Shown: positions 1 to 7,896, numbered from the stretch's first letter. The stretch: 7,954 bases of DNA from an uncultured Collinsella sp. (GCA_937981515.1 CALJNY010000171.1:1-7954), one strand, 5' to 3'. Notes: a model not told the origin generated them from the letters alone. Numbers and translations are program-made.

Positions 1-38
1 ACACTTCGACGGCTACGGGAGATTACTCGGTTCGATAG
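1..38 (+). CDS. 3' end of an unidentified upstream gene (partial)
   Basis: Reading in the frame that begins at base 3 gives TSTATGDYSVR followed by a TAG stop at 36-38. The stop overlaps the AGGAGG ribosome-binding site of the next gene (37-42), which is the tight packing expected inside an operon. Only eleven residues are visible, too few to identify the protein. Upstream of rodA one often finds a class B penicillin-binding protein (PBP2) or the Min division-site proteins, but nothing here tells them apart. It is also possible that this is non-coding DNA with a chance open frame. Confidence 0.45.
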   Translation, partial: TSTATGDYSVR

Positions 39-47
39 GAGGTTGCG

Positions 48-1274
48 ATGGACTTTTCGCCGGCGGACCTGTTCCGCTCAACCAAAACCGGTTCTCGCAG
101 CAGCCTGGACCGCGTCAACAAGCAGCTCTCGGCCTCGCGCGGCACGTTCCGCCAGAAGGTACACATCGGTGTGCTGCTGGCTACCGTCGCGCTCGTTGCC
201 TATGGCGCCATCATCATTTGGTCGGCCTCGCAGTTTAAGGCCGATGCCTCGTTCTCGCGCCACCTGCTGGGCATTGGCATTGGTGCGGTGCTGGCGGTGC
301 TCGTCTGGCGTACCGACCTGCGTGGCATTTCCAATTTCTCGACGGCGCTGCTCGTCATTGACCTTATTGTGATCTTCTCGCCCAAGATTCCGGGTCTGTC
401 CTATACGGGCGGTCTGGGTATGACGGGCTGGATCAAGATCCCCGGTATCGGCCTGACCTTCCAGCCCGTTGAGCTCGCCAAGCTCATCACCATTTTCTTT
501 ATGGCCACGCTTGGCTCGCAATACAACGGCCGCATCGATACCGTTCGCGACTACGTCAAGCTCTGCGGTATGCTGTCCGTCCCGTTTTTGGCCGTCGTCG
601 CCATGGGCGACCTGGGCTCGGGCCTGGTCGTGTTGGTGTCGGGCGCCATCGTCATCTGTATGAGCGGCGCGCGCCGCGAATGGGTGCTGTCGACCTTGGC
701 CCTGCTGGTTGGTTTGATTGCGCTCATCTTGGCGCTCGACTCGGTCTTTGATTCGCTCCTTGGGCACGACGTGCTTATCAAGCAGTATCAGATGAACCGT
801 CTGACAGTCTTCATCGACCCCGACAAAGCCGATTCGGATGATGCCTACAACCTGCAGCAGTCGCTCATTGCCGTCGGCTCGGGTGGCTTCTTTGGTAAGG
901 GCTTGGGCCACGCGACGCAGTCGGCCGGCGGCTTCCTACCCGAGTTCCACACAGACTTCGTCTTCGCCTTCCTGTCCGAGACGTTCGGCTTCTGCGGTTC
1001 CTTTTTGCTCCTGTGCCTCTACGTGCTGCTGATCTTTTCGACGATCCGCGTTGCCTTTAAGTGCGAGTCATTGTTCTTGCGCCTATCGTGCGTGGGTATC
1101 GTTGGCATGTGGGCGTTCCAAACCTTCGAGAACATCGGCATGTGCATTGGCATGATGCCGATTACTGGTATTCCGCTGCCGTTTATTAGTTTTGGTTCGT
1201 CGTCGATGATGATTCAGTTGCTGACGGTGGGTATCGTACAATCCATATGGCGGCATCGTTCGGGCGCCGCGTAA
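48..1274 (+). CDS. rodA: RodA, SEDS-family peptidoglycan glycosyltransferase
   Basis: Integral membrane enzyme that polymerises lipid II into glycan strands, normally with a class B PBP, for side-wall growth. The 408-residue product has about 37 cytoplasmic N-terminal residues, a first membrane segment at about 38-60, and hydrophobic segments throughout, as expected for the ten-helix SEDS fold. Family signatures are GLTFQPVELAKL (Q139-P-V-E142), the extracellular-loop block YNLQQSLIAVGSGGFFGKGL, then ATQS and FLPEFHTDF, and near the C-terminus PITGIPLPFISFG (371-383). D303 in HTDF is the invariant aspartate regarded as catalytic in the family. The ATQS before that motif fits RodA better than FtsW, which usually has a lysine there. 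The ATG is preceded by AGGAGG (37-42) with 5 bases of spacing. The usual GGSS near the end reads GSSS (383-386). FtsW is the main alternative name. Confidence 0.9.
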   Translation: MDFSPADLFRSTKTGSRSSLDRVNKQLSASRGTFRQKVHIGVLLATVALVAYGAIIIWSASQFKADASFSRHLLGIGIGAVLAVLVWRTDLRGISNFSTALLVIDLIVIFSPKIPGLSYTGGLGMTGWIKIPGIGLTFQPVELAKLITIFFMATLGSQYNGRIDTVRDYVKLCGMLSVPFLAVVAMGDLGSGLVVLVSGAIVICMSGARREWVLSTLALLVGLIALILALDSVFDSLLGHDVLIKQYQMNRLTVFIDPDKADSDDAYNLQQSLIAVGSGGFFGKGLGHATQSAGGFLPEFHTDFVFAFLSETFGFCGSFLLLCLYVLLIFSTIRVAFKCESLFLRLSCVGIVGMWAFQTFENIGMCIGMMPITGIPLPFISFGSSSMMIQLLTVGIVQSIWRHRSGAA

Positions 1275-1292
1275 CCGCTGGAGGGGTTTGCC

Positions 1293-2222
1293 ATGAAGAT
1301 TCCCGTAGATAAGTTGACCAGCGCTTTTAAGATGGGCGCGTCTGTTAAGAAGGATTCCGATACGCCGGTTCGTGTTTCGGTTTACCTTGATTCGACTGCG
1401 TCTCGCTTTTTGGTCGAGACGGTGCGCGATGCCTTTGTGCCGCAGACGACTTCGGGCATTGTGCGTGTTGATCGCCTAGGGGAGGACCGTATCGTTCCCA
1501 AGGCCGATACCGACGTGGTGTTGGTCCTCTCGTGCGGATCTGACCGCTTGGAGAGTGCTGTGCAGGAGCTCGTGATTGCCGGCGCGCCCGTGTGCGTGCT
1601 TGCCGAGTCCGCCGTCGAGGTGCCGTTCGTTGAGGAATCTACGCCCATGCTCGGCGTGGTGGCAGCGACCGATAAGACCTATCTGCTCGAGACACTTGCC
1701 CGCTGGATTCTCGATCGTACGGACAAGGAGACGGCTTTTGCCGCCAACTTTGCCTTTATGCGCATCGCGGCGGCAAATCGCATCATTACCTCGTGTGCGC
1801 TCACCAACATGGCGACGGGCGCTCTGGTGTTTTTGCCGGGTGCCGACTATCCCGTGATGGCTCTGGCGCAGGTGGGTATGCTCTTTGAGCTCGCGGCCAT
1901 CTTTGGGCGCGGCATTAAGCCCGAGCGCGGCTACGAGGTGGCGGGCGTGCTTGCCGGCGGTCTGGTGATTCGAGCCGTCACCCGCGTATTGGTGAAGCAG
2001 ACGCCGCACATCGGCTTTGTCGTTAAGGCGCTTACCGCCGCCGCGGGTACCTATGGCATGGGCCGCGCGCTCGTGTCGCTCTACGAGCGCGATGTGGACT
2101 ACAGCCGTGCCAATGAGGTTGTCAGCGCCACGTTCTCGCGCGTTCGCGACCTGGTGACCACGGTCGCCGGTGCCACCCGTCCTATGAGTCCTTTCGAGGC
2201 TGCATCCGATCTCGCTGCTTAG
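1293..2222 (+). CDS. DUF697 (YcjF-like) membrane-associated protein with degenerate GTPase-like N-terminal half
   Basis: 309 residues. The C-terminal half (about 165-268) matches what I know of DUF697: a hydrophobic segment, then GADYPVMALAQVGMLFELA, the phrase AAIFGRGIKPERGYE, a glycine-rich hydrophobic stretch (GVLAGGLVIRAVTRVLVKQ), and PHIGFVVKALTAAAGTYGMG. DUF697 domains are often fused to Era-like GTPases. Here the first 140 residues alternate strands and helices in a similar order (VRVSVYLDS; TDVVLVLSCGSD; GAPVCVLAES; LGVVAATDKTYLLETLARWIL) but there is no GxxxxGKS P-loop and no NKxD, so GTP binding is not expected. That fold comparison is my inference. The function is unknown. The ATG follows a GGAGG (1280-1284) with 8 bases of spacing. 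It lies 18 bases after rodA and 9 bases before the radical SAM gene, so it is almost certainly co-transcribed with them; a role in the envelope is only guilt by association. Confidence 0.75.
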   Translation: MKIPVDKLTSAFKMGASVKKDSDTPVRVSVYLDSTASRFLVETVRDAFVPQTTSGIVRVDRLGEDRIVPKADTDVVLVLSCGSDRLESAVQELVIAGAPVCVLAESAVEVPFVEESTPMLGVVAATDKTYLLETLARWILDRTDKETAFAANFAFMRIAAANRIITSCALTNMATGALVFLPGADYPVMALAQVGMLFELAAIFGRGIKPERGYEVAGVLAGGLVIRAVTRVLVKQTPHIGFVVKALTAAAGTYGMGRALVSLYERDVDYSRANEVVSATFSRVRDLVTTVAGATRPMSPFEAASDLAA

Positions 2223-2225
2223 GGG
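2221..2225 (+). promoter_or_regulatory. Ribosome-binding site that sets the TTG start of the radical SAM gene
   Basis: AGGGG begins inside the TAG stop of the DUF697-like gene (2220-2222) and lies 6 bases before the TTG at 2232. The first in-frame ATG is about 37 codons further in, inside the conserved domain (CCMIYPDVYEVG), and the family-typical phrase VEKPSRYIDHEWG lies upstream of it. The TTG is therefore the only sensible start. Confidence 0.65.
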
Positions 2226-2231
2226 TTTCTT

Positions 2232-4109
2232 TTGCGCGTTCCATACCAAGACTGTTTTCATCTGATCGAGCCGCTGCTCGCCAAGGTCGAAAAGCCGAGT
2301 CGCTATATCGACCACGAGTGGGGCACGCTCTCAAAGGCCGATGCCGACTATCGCTGCTGCATGATCTATCCGGACGTGTATGAGGTCGGTCTGCCCAATC
2401 AGGGCATCGCCATTCTCTACAACATCCTTAATCAGGCCGAGGGCATTTCCTGCGAGCGCGGTTATGTGCCGTGGCCCGATATGGGCGATGCCATGCGCGA
2501 GGCGGGTATTCCACTGCTGTCGCTCGAGGGTGCAGCGCCCGTGGCCTCGTTCGACATCGTCGGCATACACGTGCCGCACGAGATGGCTGTGACGAACTTC
2601 CTCGAAGCGCTCGATCTCGCCGGCATTCCGCTGTTGGCTGCCGACCGCACCGAGGACGATCCCATCATCGTCGCCGGTGGTCCCTCAGTGTATAACCCCG
2701 AGCCGTACGCGGCATTCTTCGATGCCATTCTCATTGGCGAGGGCGAGGAGTCGCTGCTCGAGATCTGCCAGCTGCATCGCCGCTTGCGCGACGAGGGCGT
2801 CTCGCGCGCTCAGATTGTCGAGCAGCTCGCGATGGTCGCCGGTACCTATGTGCCGTCACTGTATGAGGTGCGTCATGACGAGCCATGCTCGCCGCATGGC
2901 TACACCGTGCCGCGCGAGGGCAAGGACGTCCCGCCGGTAGTCTACAAGCGCGTCGTCGAGGACTTTGGTGCCACCAATCCGCTTTCTCAGTCGTGCGTGC
3001 CGTATGCGCAGCTCGTCCACGATCGCCTGTCTATCGAGATCCTGCGCGGCTGCGCCCGCGGCTGTCGTTTTTGCCAGGCCGGCATGACATATCGTCCGGT
3101 GCGCGAGCGTTCGGCCGACCAGATTGTGTCATCGGTGATCCAGGGCTTGGAAAAGACCGGCTATGACGAGGTGTCGCTTACCTCGCTTTCGACGACCGAC
3201 CACTCCTGCATCCGTGACGTGCTCGGTAGACTCAACCGCCGTCTGGAAGATACGGGCATTCGCGTGTCCATTCCGTCGCAGCGCTTGGATTCGTTTGGCG
3301 TTGATATGGCCGAGTCGGTCGCCGGCGAAAAGAAGGGCGGCCTGACGTTTGCGCCCGAGGCGGGCAGCCAGCGTATGCGCGACATCATCAACAAGAACGT
3401 GACCGAGGAGGACTTGGATCGCGCGGCCAAAGCAGCCTTCGAGGCCGGCTGGAACCGCATGAAGCTCTACTTCATGATGGGCCTTCCCGGCGAGCGCGAC
3501 GAGGACATCGTGGCTATCGCCAACCTGGCCGATCACGTGCTGGAGCTTGGCCGCTCCGTGGTGCCCAAGGCGCGCCGTGGGTCTATCTCGGTGTCCATCT
3601 CTGTTTCGGTGTTCATCCCCAAGGCGGCAACACCCTTCCAGTGGTGCCCGCAGCTCGATTACGATGACGTCAAGCGCCGCCAGAAGCTGCTCATCACGAG
3701 CGTGCGCAACCGCGCCGTTCGCGTACATTACCACGATGCCGAGACCTCGCTTGTCGAGGCTGCGCTCTCCCGTGCCGGTCGCGATATGACTCCGGTCATC
3801 ATCGATGCCTGGCGTGCGGGCTCGCGATTCGACGCCTGGGTGGAGCACTTCTCGCTCGACAACTGGAAGGAGGCCGCTGCCAAAAACGGCATCGACCTCA
3901 ACGAGCTGGTGCACCTGCCCTACGAGCTGGACTGGCGCCTGCCCTGGGAGCACGTGAGCCCCGGCTGCTCGCGCGGCTTCCTCGAGCGCGAATACCGCCG
4001 TTCGCTCGAGGGCGTCACGACGCCCGATTGCACCCGCACGTCGTGCACCGGCTGCGGAATCTGCCCCACGCTCCACGCCAAGAACGTATTGATGGGTGAT
4101 CGCGCATGA
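2232..4109 (+). CDS. TIGR03960-type B12-binding-like radical SAM protein
   Basis: 625 residues, about the usual length of this family, whose substrate is to my knowledge unknown. The N-terminal signature LLAKVEKPSRYIDHEWG is followed by a cobalamin-binding-like Rossmann domain (about 38-190) with MIYPDVYEVGLPNQG, GIHVPHEMAVTNFLEALDLA and GGPSVYNPEPYAAFFDAIL. The classical DxHxxG cobalamin-ligand motif is not seen. The radical SAM core (about 265-500) carries CARGCRFC, with C274, C278 and C281 as ligands of the SAM-cleaving [4Fe-4S] cluster. Family phrases FAPEAGSQRMRDIINKN (from 373), MMGLPGE (415-421) and FIPKAATPFQW follow. The C-terminus has a second cysteine group, C600-x4-C605-x2-C608-x2-C611 (DCTRTSCTGCGIC), which could hold another metal centre. 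A short SISV repeat occurs at 451-458. The stop overlaps the start of the DUF2344 gene as ATGA. Such proteins usually travel with that partner; tRNA or ribosome modification is often imagined but unproven. Confidence 0.88.
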   Translation: MRVPYQDCFHLIEPLLAKVEKPSRYIDHEWGTLSKADADYRCCMIYPDVYEVGLPNQGIAILYNILNQAEGISCERGYVPWPDMGDAMREAGIPLLSLEGAAPVASFDIVGIHVPHEMAVTNFLEALDLAGIPLLAADRTEDDPIIVAGGPSVYNPEPYAAFFDAILIGEGEESLLEICQLHRRLRDEGVSRAQIVEQLAMVAGTYVPSLYEVRHDEPCSPHGYTVPREGKDVPPVVYKRVVEDFGATNPLSQSCVPYAQLVHDRLSIEILRGCARGCRFCQAGMTYRPVRERSADQIVSSVIQGLEKTGYDEVSLTSLSTTDHSCIRDVLGRLNRRLEDTGIRVSIPSQRLDSFGVDMAESVAGEKKGGLTFAPEAGSQRMRDIINKNVTEEDLDRAAKAAFEAGWNRMKLYFMMGLPGERDEDIVAIANLADHVLELGRSVVPKARRGSISVSISVSVFIPKAATPFQWCPQLDYDDVKRRQKLLITSVRNRAVRVHYHDAETSLVEAALSRAGRDMTPVIIDAWRAGSRFDAWVEHFSLDNWKEAAAKNGIDLNELVHLPYELDWRLPWEHVSPGCSRGFLEREYRRSLEGVTTPDCTRTSCTGCGICPTLHAKNVLMGDRA

Positions 4110-4918
4110 GTGAGCGCTTGACCGACAATCCCACGCTCTTTAGGCTGCGCGTTCGCTACGGCAAGCGTGATCGCCTTAAATATTTGGGCCATCTGGAACT
4201 AATCCATACCATTGAGCGCATCGTGCGCCGTGCGGGCCTGCCCTATGCCGTGACGCAGGGTTTCTCGCCGCATATGCGCGTGGGCTTTTCGTCGGCGCTG
4301 CCCGTGGGCACGTCGTCGACCTGCGAGTGGTATGACCTGTTTATGACCGAGTTCGTCGCGCTTGACGAGGCCTTTGAGCGCCTGGCCGCGGCGTCCCCGG
4401 CAGATTTGGCACCCATTGAGGCCGCCTACATCGACGTGCGCACGCCGGCGCTGACGGCTCAGCTTACGCGTCTGTCGTACCGCATCGACTTGCACCTGGA
4501 CCCCGAGGCCCCCGTGAGCGCCGACGAGGTGCGCGCTGCGATCGACACGCTGCGCGCGGGTCATGGCATTGACTATGCGCGCGGCAAAAAGAGCAAGCGT
4601 CTTGATTTGGACCATACGCTCGTTGGCTATGAGCTCGCGGCGGGGGAGCGGCCGGACCATCTGGTGCTTATGCTCGACACCCATGCCGACAACGAGGGCT
4701 CCATGCGTCCGGAGATTTTGCTTTCTGCTGCTGATGTTTTGTTGCAGGGCTTGACCCCGGGCGTCGATGCACCTATTGTTTCCACCGGTATGCAAGACCT
4801 CGTGACCATCTGCTCCTACGATGTCGAGCGTCAGAATCAAGCATGCGAGGACGACGAGGGCCGACTCGTCAGCCCCATACCTGTGCGAACTTGTGGATTT
4901 GCTCCACATACTCGTTGA
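4106..4918 (+). CDS. DUF2344 / TIGR03936 radical SAM-linked protein
   Basis: 270 residues. It shows the conserved N-terminal block of this family: KYLGHLEL (25-32), RRAGLPYAVTQGFSPHMRVG (41-60), then ALPVGTSS (64-71) and EWYD (74-77). The family is almost always encoded directly after a TIGR03960 radical SAM protein, and sometimes fused to one, so the two probably act as a complex or on one substrate; the reaction is unknown. The ATG overlaps the preceding TGA (ATGA at 4106-4109) and there is only a weak Shine-Dalgarno match (GGGTGAT) upstream, so translation is probably coupled to the radical SAM gene. No catalytic cysteine cluster is visible, which fits an accessory or substrate-binding role. 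The last 35 or so residues, ending RTCGFAPHTR, look poorly conserved, and their DNA also holds an inverted repeat and the -35 box of the next promoter. In many genomes a ribonuclease E/G gene sits between this gene and rplU; it is absent here. Confidence 0.85.
   Translation: MSERLTDNPTLFRLRVRYGKRDRLKYLGHLELIHTIERIVRRAGLPYAVTQGFSPHMRVGFSSALPVGTSSTCEWYDLFMTEFVALDEAFERLAAASPADLAPIEAAYIDVRTPALTAQLTRLSYRIDLHLDPEAPVSADEVRAAIDTLRAGHGIDYARGKKSKRLDLDHTLVGYELAAGERPDHLVLMLDTHADNEGSMRPEILLSAADVLLQGLTPGVDAPIVSTGMQDLVTICSYDVERQNQACEDDEGRLVSPIPVRTCGFAPHTR
4892..4908. repeat. 17-bp inverted repeat next to the rplU promoter
   Basis: TGTGGATTTGCTCCACA is a perfect 6-bp inverted repeat with a 5-base centre, 6 bases upstream of the candidate -35 box. 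It lies in the last codons of the DUF2344 gene. It could be an operator for a dimeric regulator or a small RNA hairpin. It lacks a following T-tract, so it is not an intrinsic terminator. Arms of this size arise by chance several times in 8 kb, so only its position makes it notable. Confidence 0.3.
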
Positions 4919-4943
4919 CGGGGGTATTATCGCCTGCTACTAT
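4915..4943 (+). promoter_or_regulatory. Candidate sigma70-type promoter for rplU-rpmA
   Basis: TTGACG (4915-4920, 5 of 6 to the TTGACA consensus) and TACTAT (4938-4943, 4 of 6 to TATAAT) are separated by exactly 17 bases. The local sequence is more A+T rich than its surroundings. A start near 4950 would give a leader of about 36 bases before the rplU ATG at 4986. The -35 box overlaps the TGA stop of the DUF2344 gene (4916-4918). An alternative -10, TATATT at 4941-4946, would have a poorer 20-base spacer. A separate promoter fits the need for far more L21 and L27 than of the upstream enzymes. Confidence 0.6.
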
Positions 4944-4985
4944 ATTCGGCTGTTGCACTAACTGATGCATGAAGGGCAAGTAAAC

Positions 4986-5360
4986 ATGTACGCAATCGTT
5001 AACACGGGCGGCAAGCAGTACAAGGTCGCCACCGACGATGTCATCACCGTCGAGAAGATCGAGGGCAATGAGGGCGACAAGGTCACCCTGCCGGTCATCT
5101 TCCTCAACGATGGTAAGAAGATCGTCACCGATCCCGACAAGCTGGCCAAGGCCAAGGTTACCGCTCAGATCGTTGAGCAGTTCAAGGGCGAGAAGCAGCT
5201 GGTCTTCAAGTTCCACAAGCGTAAGCGCTATCGTCGTCTGAAGGGTCACCGTCAGCAGCTCACCAAGCTGAAGATCGTGAAGGTTCAGGCTACCTCCCGC
5301 GCCAAGAAGGCTGTCAAGGCAGAGGCTGAGGCTGTTGCCGAGGCTCCCGTCGCCGAGTAG
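4986..5360 (+). CDS. rplU: 50S ribosomal protein L21 (bL21)
   Basis: Structural protein of the large ribosomal subunit that binds 23S rRNA and is needed for assembly. The start MYAIVNTGGKQYKV is the classical L21 N-terminus, and the conserved C-terminal block KRKRYRRLKGHRQQLTKLKI (78-97) is present. The core ends near residue 102; residues 103-124 form an extra Lys/Ala/Glu-rich tail (AEAEAVAEAPVAE), making the protein 124 residues where about 103 is common. I chose the ATG at 4986 because GAAGGG (4971-4976) sits 9 bases upstream and MYAIV is the conserved beginning; an in-frame ATG at 4965 would add seven residues without a good ribosome-binding site. All lysines are AAG and arginines are mostly CGT or CGC, as in strongly expressed genes. 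rpmA follows after 33 bases. Confidence 0.96.
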   Translation: MYAIVNTGGKQYKVATDDVITVEKIEGNEGDKVTLPVIFLNDGKKIVTDPDKLAKAKVTAQIVEQFKGEKQLVFKFHKRKRYRRLKGHRQQLTKLKIVKVQATSRAKKAVKAEAEAVAEAPVAE

Positions 5361-5393
5361 ATTACACTCGTAACGAAAGAGTAGGTATACACA

Positions 5394-5651
5394 ATGGCAC
5401 ACAAAAAAGGACTCGGTTCCTCCCGTAATGGCCGTGACTCCCGCGGTCAGCGCCTTGGCACGAAGCGCTTCGCCGGCCAGACGGTAACCACGGGCACGAT
5501 TCTCGTCCGTCAGCACGGCACGCACATCCACCCGGGTGAGAACGTTGGCCGTGGCAAGGACGATACGCTGTTCGCGCTGGTCGACGGTACCGTTGAGTTC
5601 CACAAGGGTATCAAGCACAGGGTCAGCGTACGCCCGCTCGCGAACGCGTAA
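5394..5651 (+). CDS. rpmA: 50S ribosomal protein L27 (bL27)
   Basis: 85 residues, the usual length. L27 reaches with its N-terminus towards the peptidyl-transferase centre and helps place tRNA. The beginning [20 protein letters not shown], then [26 protein letters not shown] and TLFALVDG, are all diagnostic. The protein starts directly with MAHKKG, so there is no N-terminal extension of the kind removed by the Prp protease in Firmicutes, and the prp (ysxB) gene that often lies between rplU and rpmA there is missing. The ATG follows a modest ribosome-binding site (TAGGT, 5382-5386) with 7 bases of spacing. The first codons are A-rich (AAA AAA GGA), unlike the AAG-only L21, which may keep the start region unstructured. 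A terminator-like hairpin begins about 25 bases after the stop. Confidence 0.97.
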   Translation: MAHKKGLGSSRNGRDSRGQRLGTKRFAGQTVTTGTILVRQHGTHIHPGENVGRGKDDTLFALVDGTVEFHKGIKHRVSVRPLANA

Positions 5652-5676
5652 TTCACCCTTCATAGAGCACATATGT

Positions 5677-5720
5677 GGGAGGCACTTGAGTTTTAGGATT
5701 CAAGGGTCTCCCTCTTTTTT
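5677..5720 (+). terminator. Intrinsic terminator or attenuator between rpmA and obgE
   Basis: GGGAGGC (5677-5683) pairs with GTCTCCC (5706-5712), with one G-U pair. After a single A-G mismatch, CTTGA (5685-5689) pairs with TCAAG (5700-5704). The loop is about ten bases. The hairpin is followed at once by TCTTTTTT (5713-5720). This is a classical rho-independent terminator shape and would end the rplU-rpmA transcript. No promoter of comparable quality is seen between it and obgE, so it may be leaky or regulated, letting part of the transcription pass into obgE. Confidence 0.8.
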
Positions 5721-5722
5721 GT

Positions 5723-7203
<1,481 letters not shown>

Positions 7204-7206
7204 GAC

Positions 7207-7884
7207 ATGTCGCTGCGCGGTGGAATCGGATTGCCCGAGCTGCCTATCAAGGATGGGCGGGAGTTTCGGCTTGGCATTATGGGTGGCACCTTCGACCCGA
7301 TTCATTACGGGCACTTGGTGACCGCCGAGCAGGCGCGCGAGTCGCTCGACTTAGACGCCGTGCTCTTTATGCCGGCCGGCTCTCCCGCCTTTAAGCTCGA
7401 CAAACCGGTGACGCCTGCCGAGGACCGTTATGCCATGACGGTCCTCGCGACTGCCGCGAACCCGGCTTTTTTGGCGAGTCGTTTCGAGATCGACCGTCCG
7501 GGCGTGACCTATACGGCCGATACGCTTCATGCCCTTCGCGACTTTTACCCGCCTCAGGTAAAGCTCTATTTTATTACGGGCGCTGACGCGATTATCGATA
7601 TTGTTACCTGGCATGATGCCGACCGAATCGCCGAGCTTGCCACGTTTATTGCGGCGACGCGACCGGGCTTTGATATCGATACGGCTCGTGCCCGAATCAA
7701 AGAGTCGGGCCTGCCGTTTGACGTGCGGTATATCCAGATTCCGGCGCTGGCGATTAGCTCGACCAACATTCGTAAGCGAGTTGCCCGTGGCATGAGCGTG
7801 CGCTATCTTACGAGCGAGTCCGTGCTCGGCTATATTCGCAAACGCGGGCTGTATACCGATCTGGGTCAAGAAGATTTTGAGTGA
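7207..7884 (+). CDS. nadD: Nicotinate-mononucleotide adenylyltransferase NadD
   Basis: Transfers AMP from ATP to nicotinate mononucleotide, giving deamido-NAD in NAD synthesis; cytoplasmic. The nucleotidyltransferase signature GIMGGTFDPIHYGHL has its HxGH at H33-Y-G-H36, and the C-terminal ATP-binding motif ISSTNIR is at 183-189. Other family phrases are RPGVTYTADTLHAL and FITGADAIIDIVTWHD. The usual PPHK-like substrate loop reads GSPAFK (58-63), a variation within the normal range. 225 residues, slightly long because about 20 residues precede the first strand. The ATG at 7207 lies 3 bases after the obgE stop, with GGAGG (7191-7195) inside the end of obgE 11 bases upstream. A later in-frame ATG (7279) would cut into the GIMGG motif and is rejected. 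Confidence 0.95.
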   Translation: MSLRGGIGLPELPIKDGREFRLGIMGGTFDPIHYGHLVTAEQARESLDLDAVLFMPAGSPAFKLDKPVTPAEDRYAMTVLATAANPAFLASRFEIDRPGVTYTADTLHALRDFYPPQVKLYFITGADAIIDIVTWHDADRIAELATFIAATRPGFDIDTARARIKESGLPFDVRYIQIPALAISSTNIRKRVARGMSVRYLTSESVLGYIRKRGLYTDLGQEDFE

Positions 7885-7896
7885 TGGGGGTCTACG

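Noticed and set aside
78..911. A 277-codon minus-strand open frame opposite rodA, and similar ones opposite the other genes (for example 3129-4076 and 1476-2315)
   Set aside because: Low-complexity shadow proteins without recognisable domains, lying fully inside well-identified genes on the + strand.
1218..1242. TTGCTG and TACAAT near the end of rodA as a possible promoter for the DUF697-like gene
   Set aside because: The spacer is only 13 bases and the -35 match is poor; the gene is well explained as part of the rodA transcript.
3582..3611. SISVSISVSV repeat in the radical SAM protein as a recent tandem duplication
   Set aside because: The codons of the repeats differ at several positions, and strands rich in Ser and Val are normal at this point of the family before FIPK...TPFQW.
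4925..4930. TATTAT as an alternative -10 box before rplU
   Set aside because: A good match on its own, but at 16-18 bases upstream there is no -35-like sequence (the region reads CTCCAC).
4965..4985. Upstream in-frame ATG that would extend L21 by seven residues
   Set aside because: No ribosome-binding site stands before it, whereas GAAGGG is well placed for the ATG at 4986, and MYAIV is the conserved L21 beginning.
5668..5677. Perfect 10-bp palindrome CACATATGTG before the rpmA-obgE hairpin
   Set aside because: About eight perfect 10-bp palindromes are expected by chance in a window of this size, and no promoter elements accompany it.
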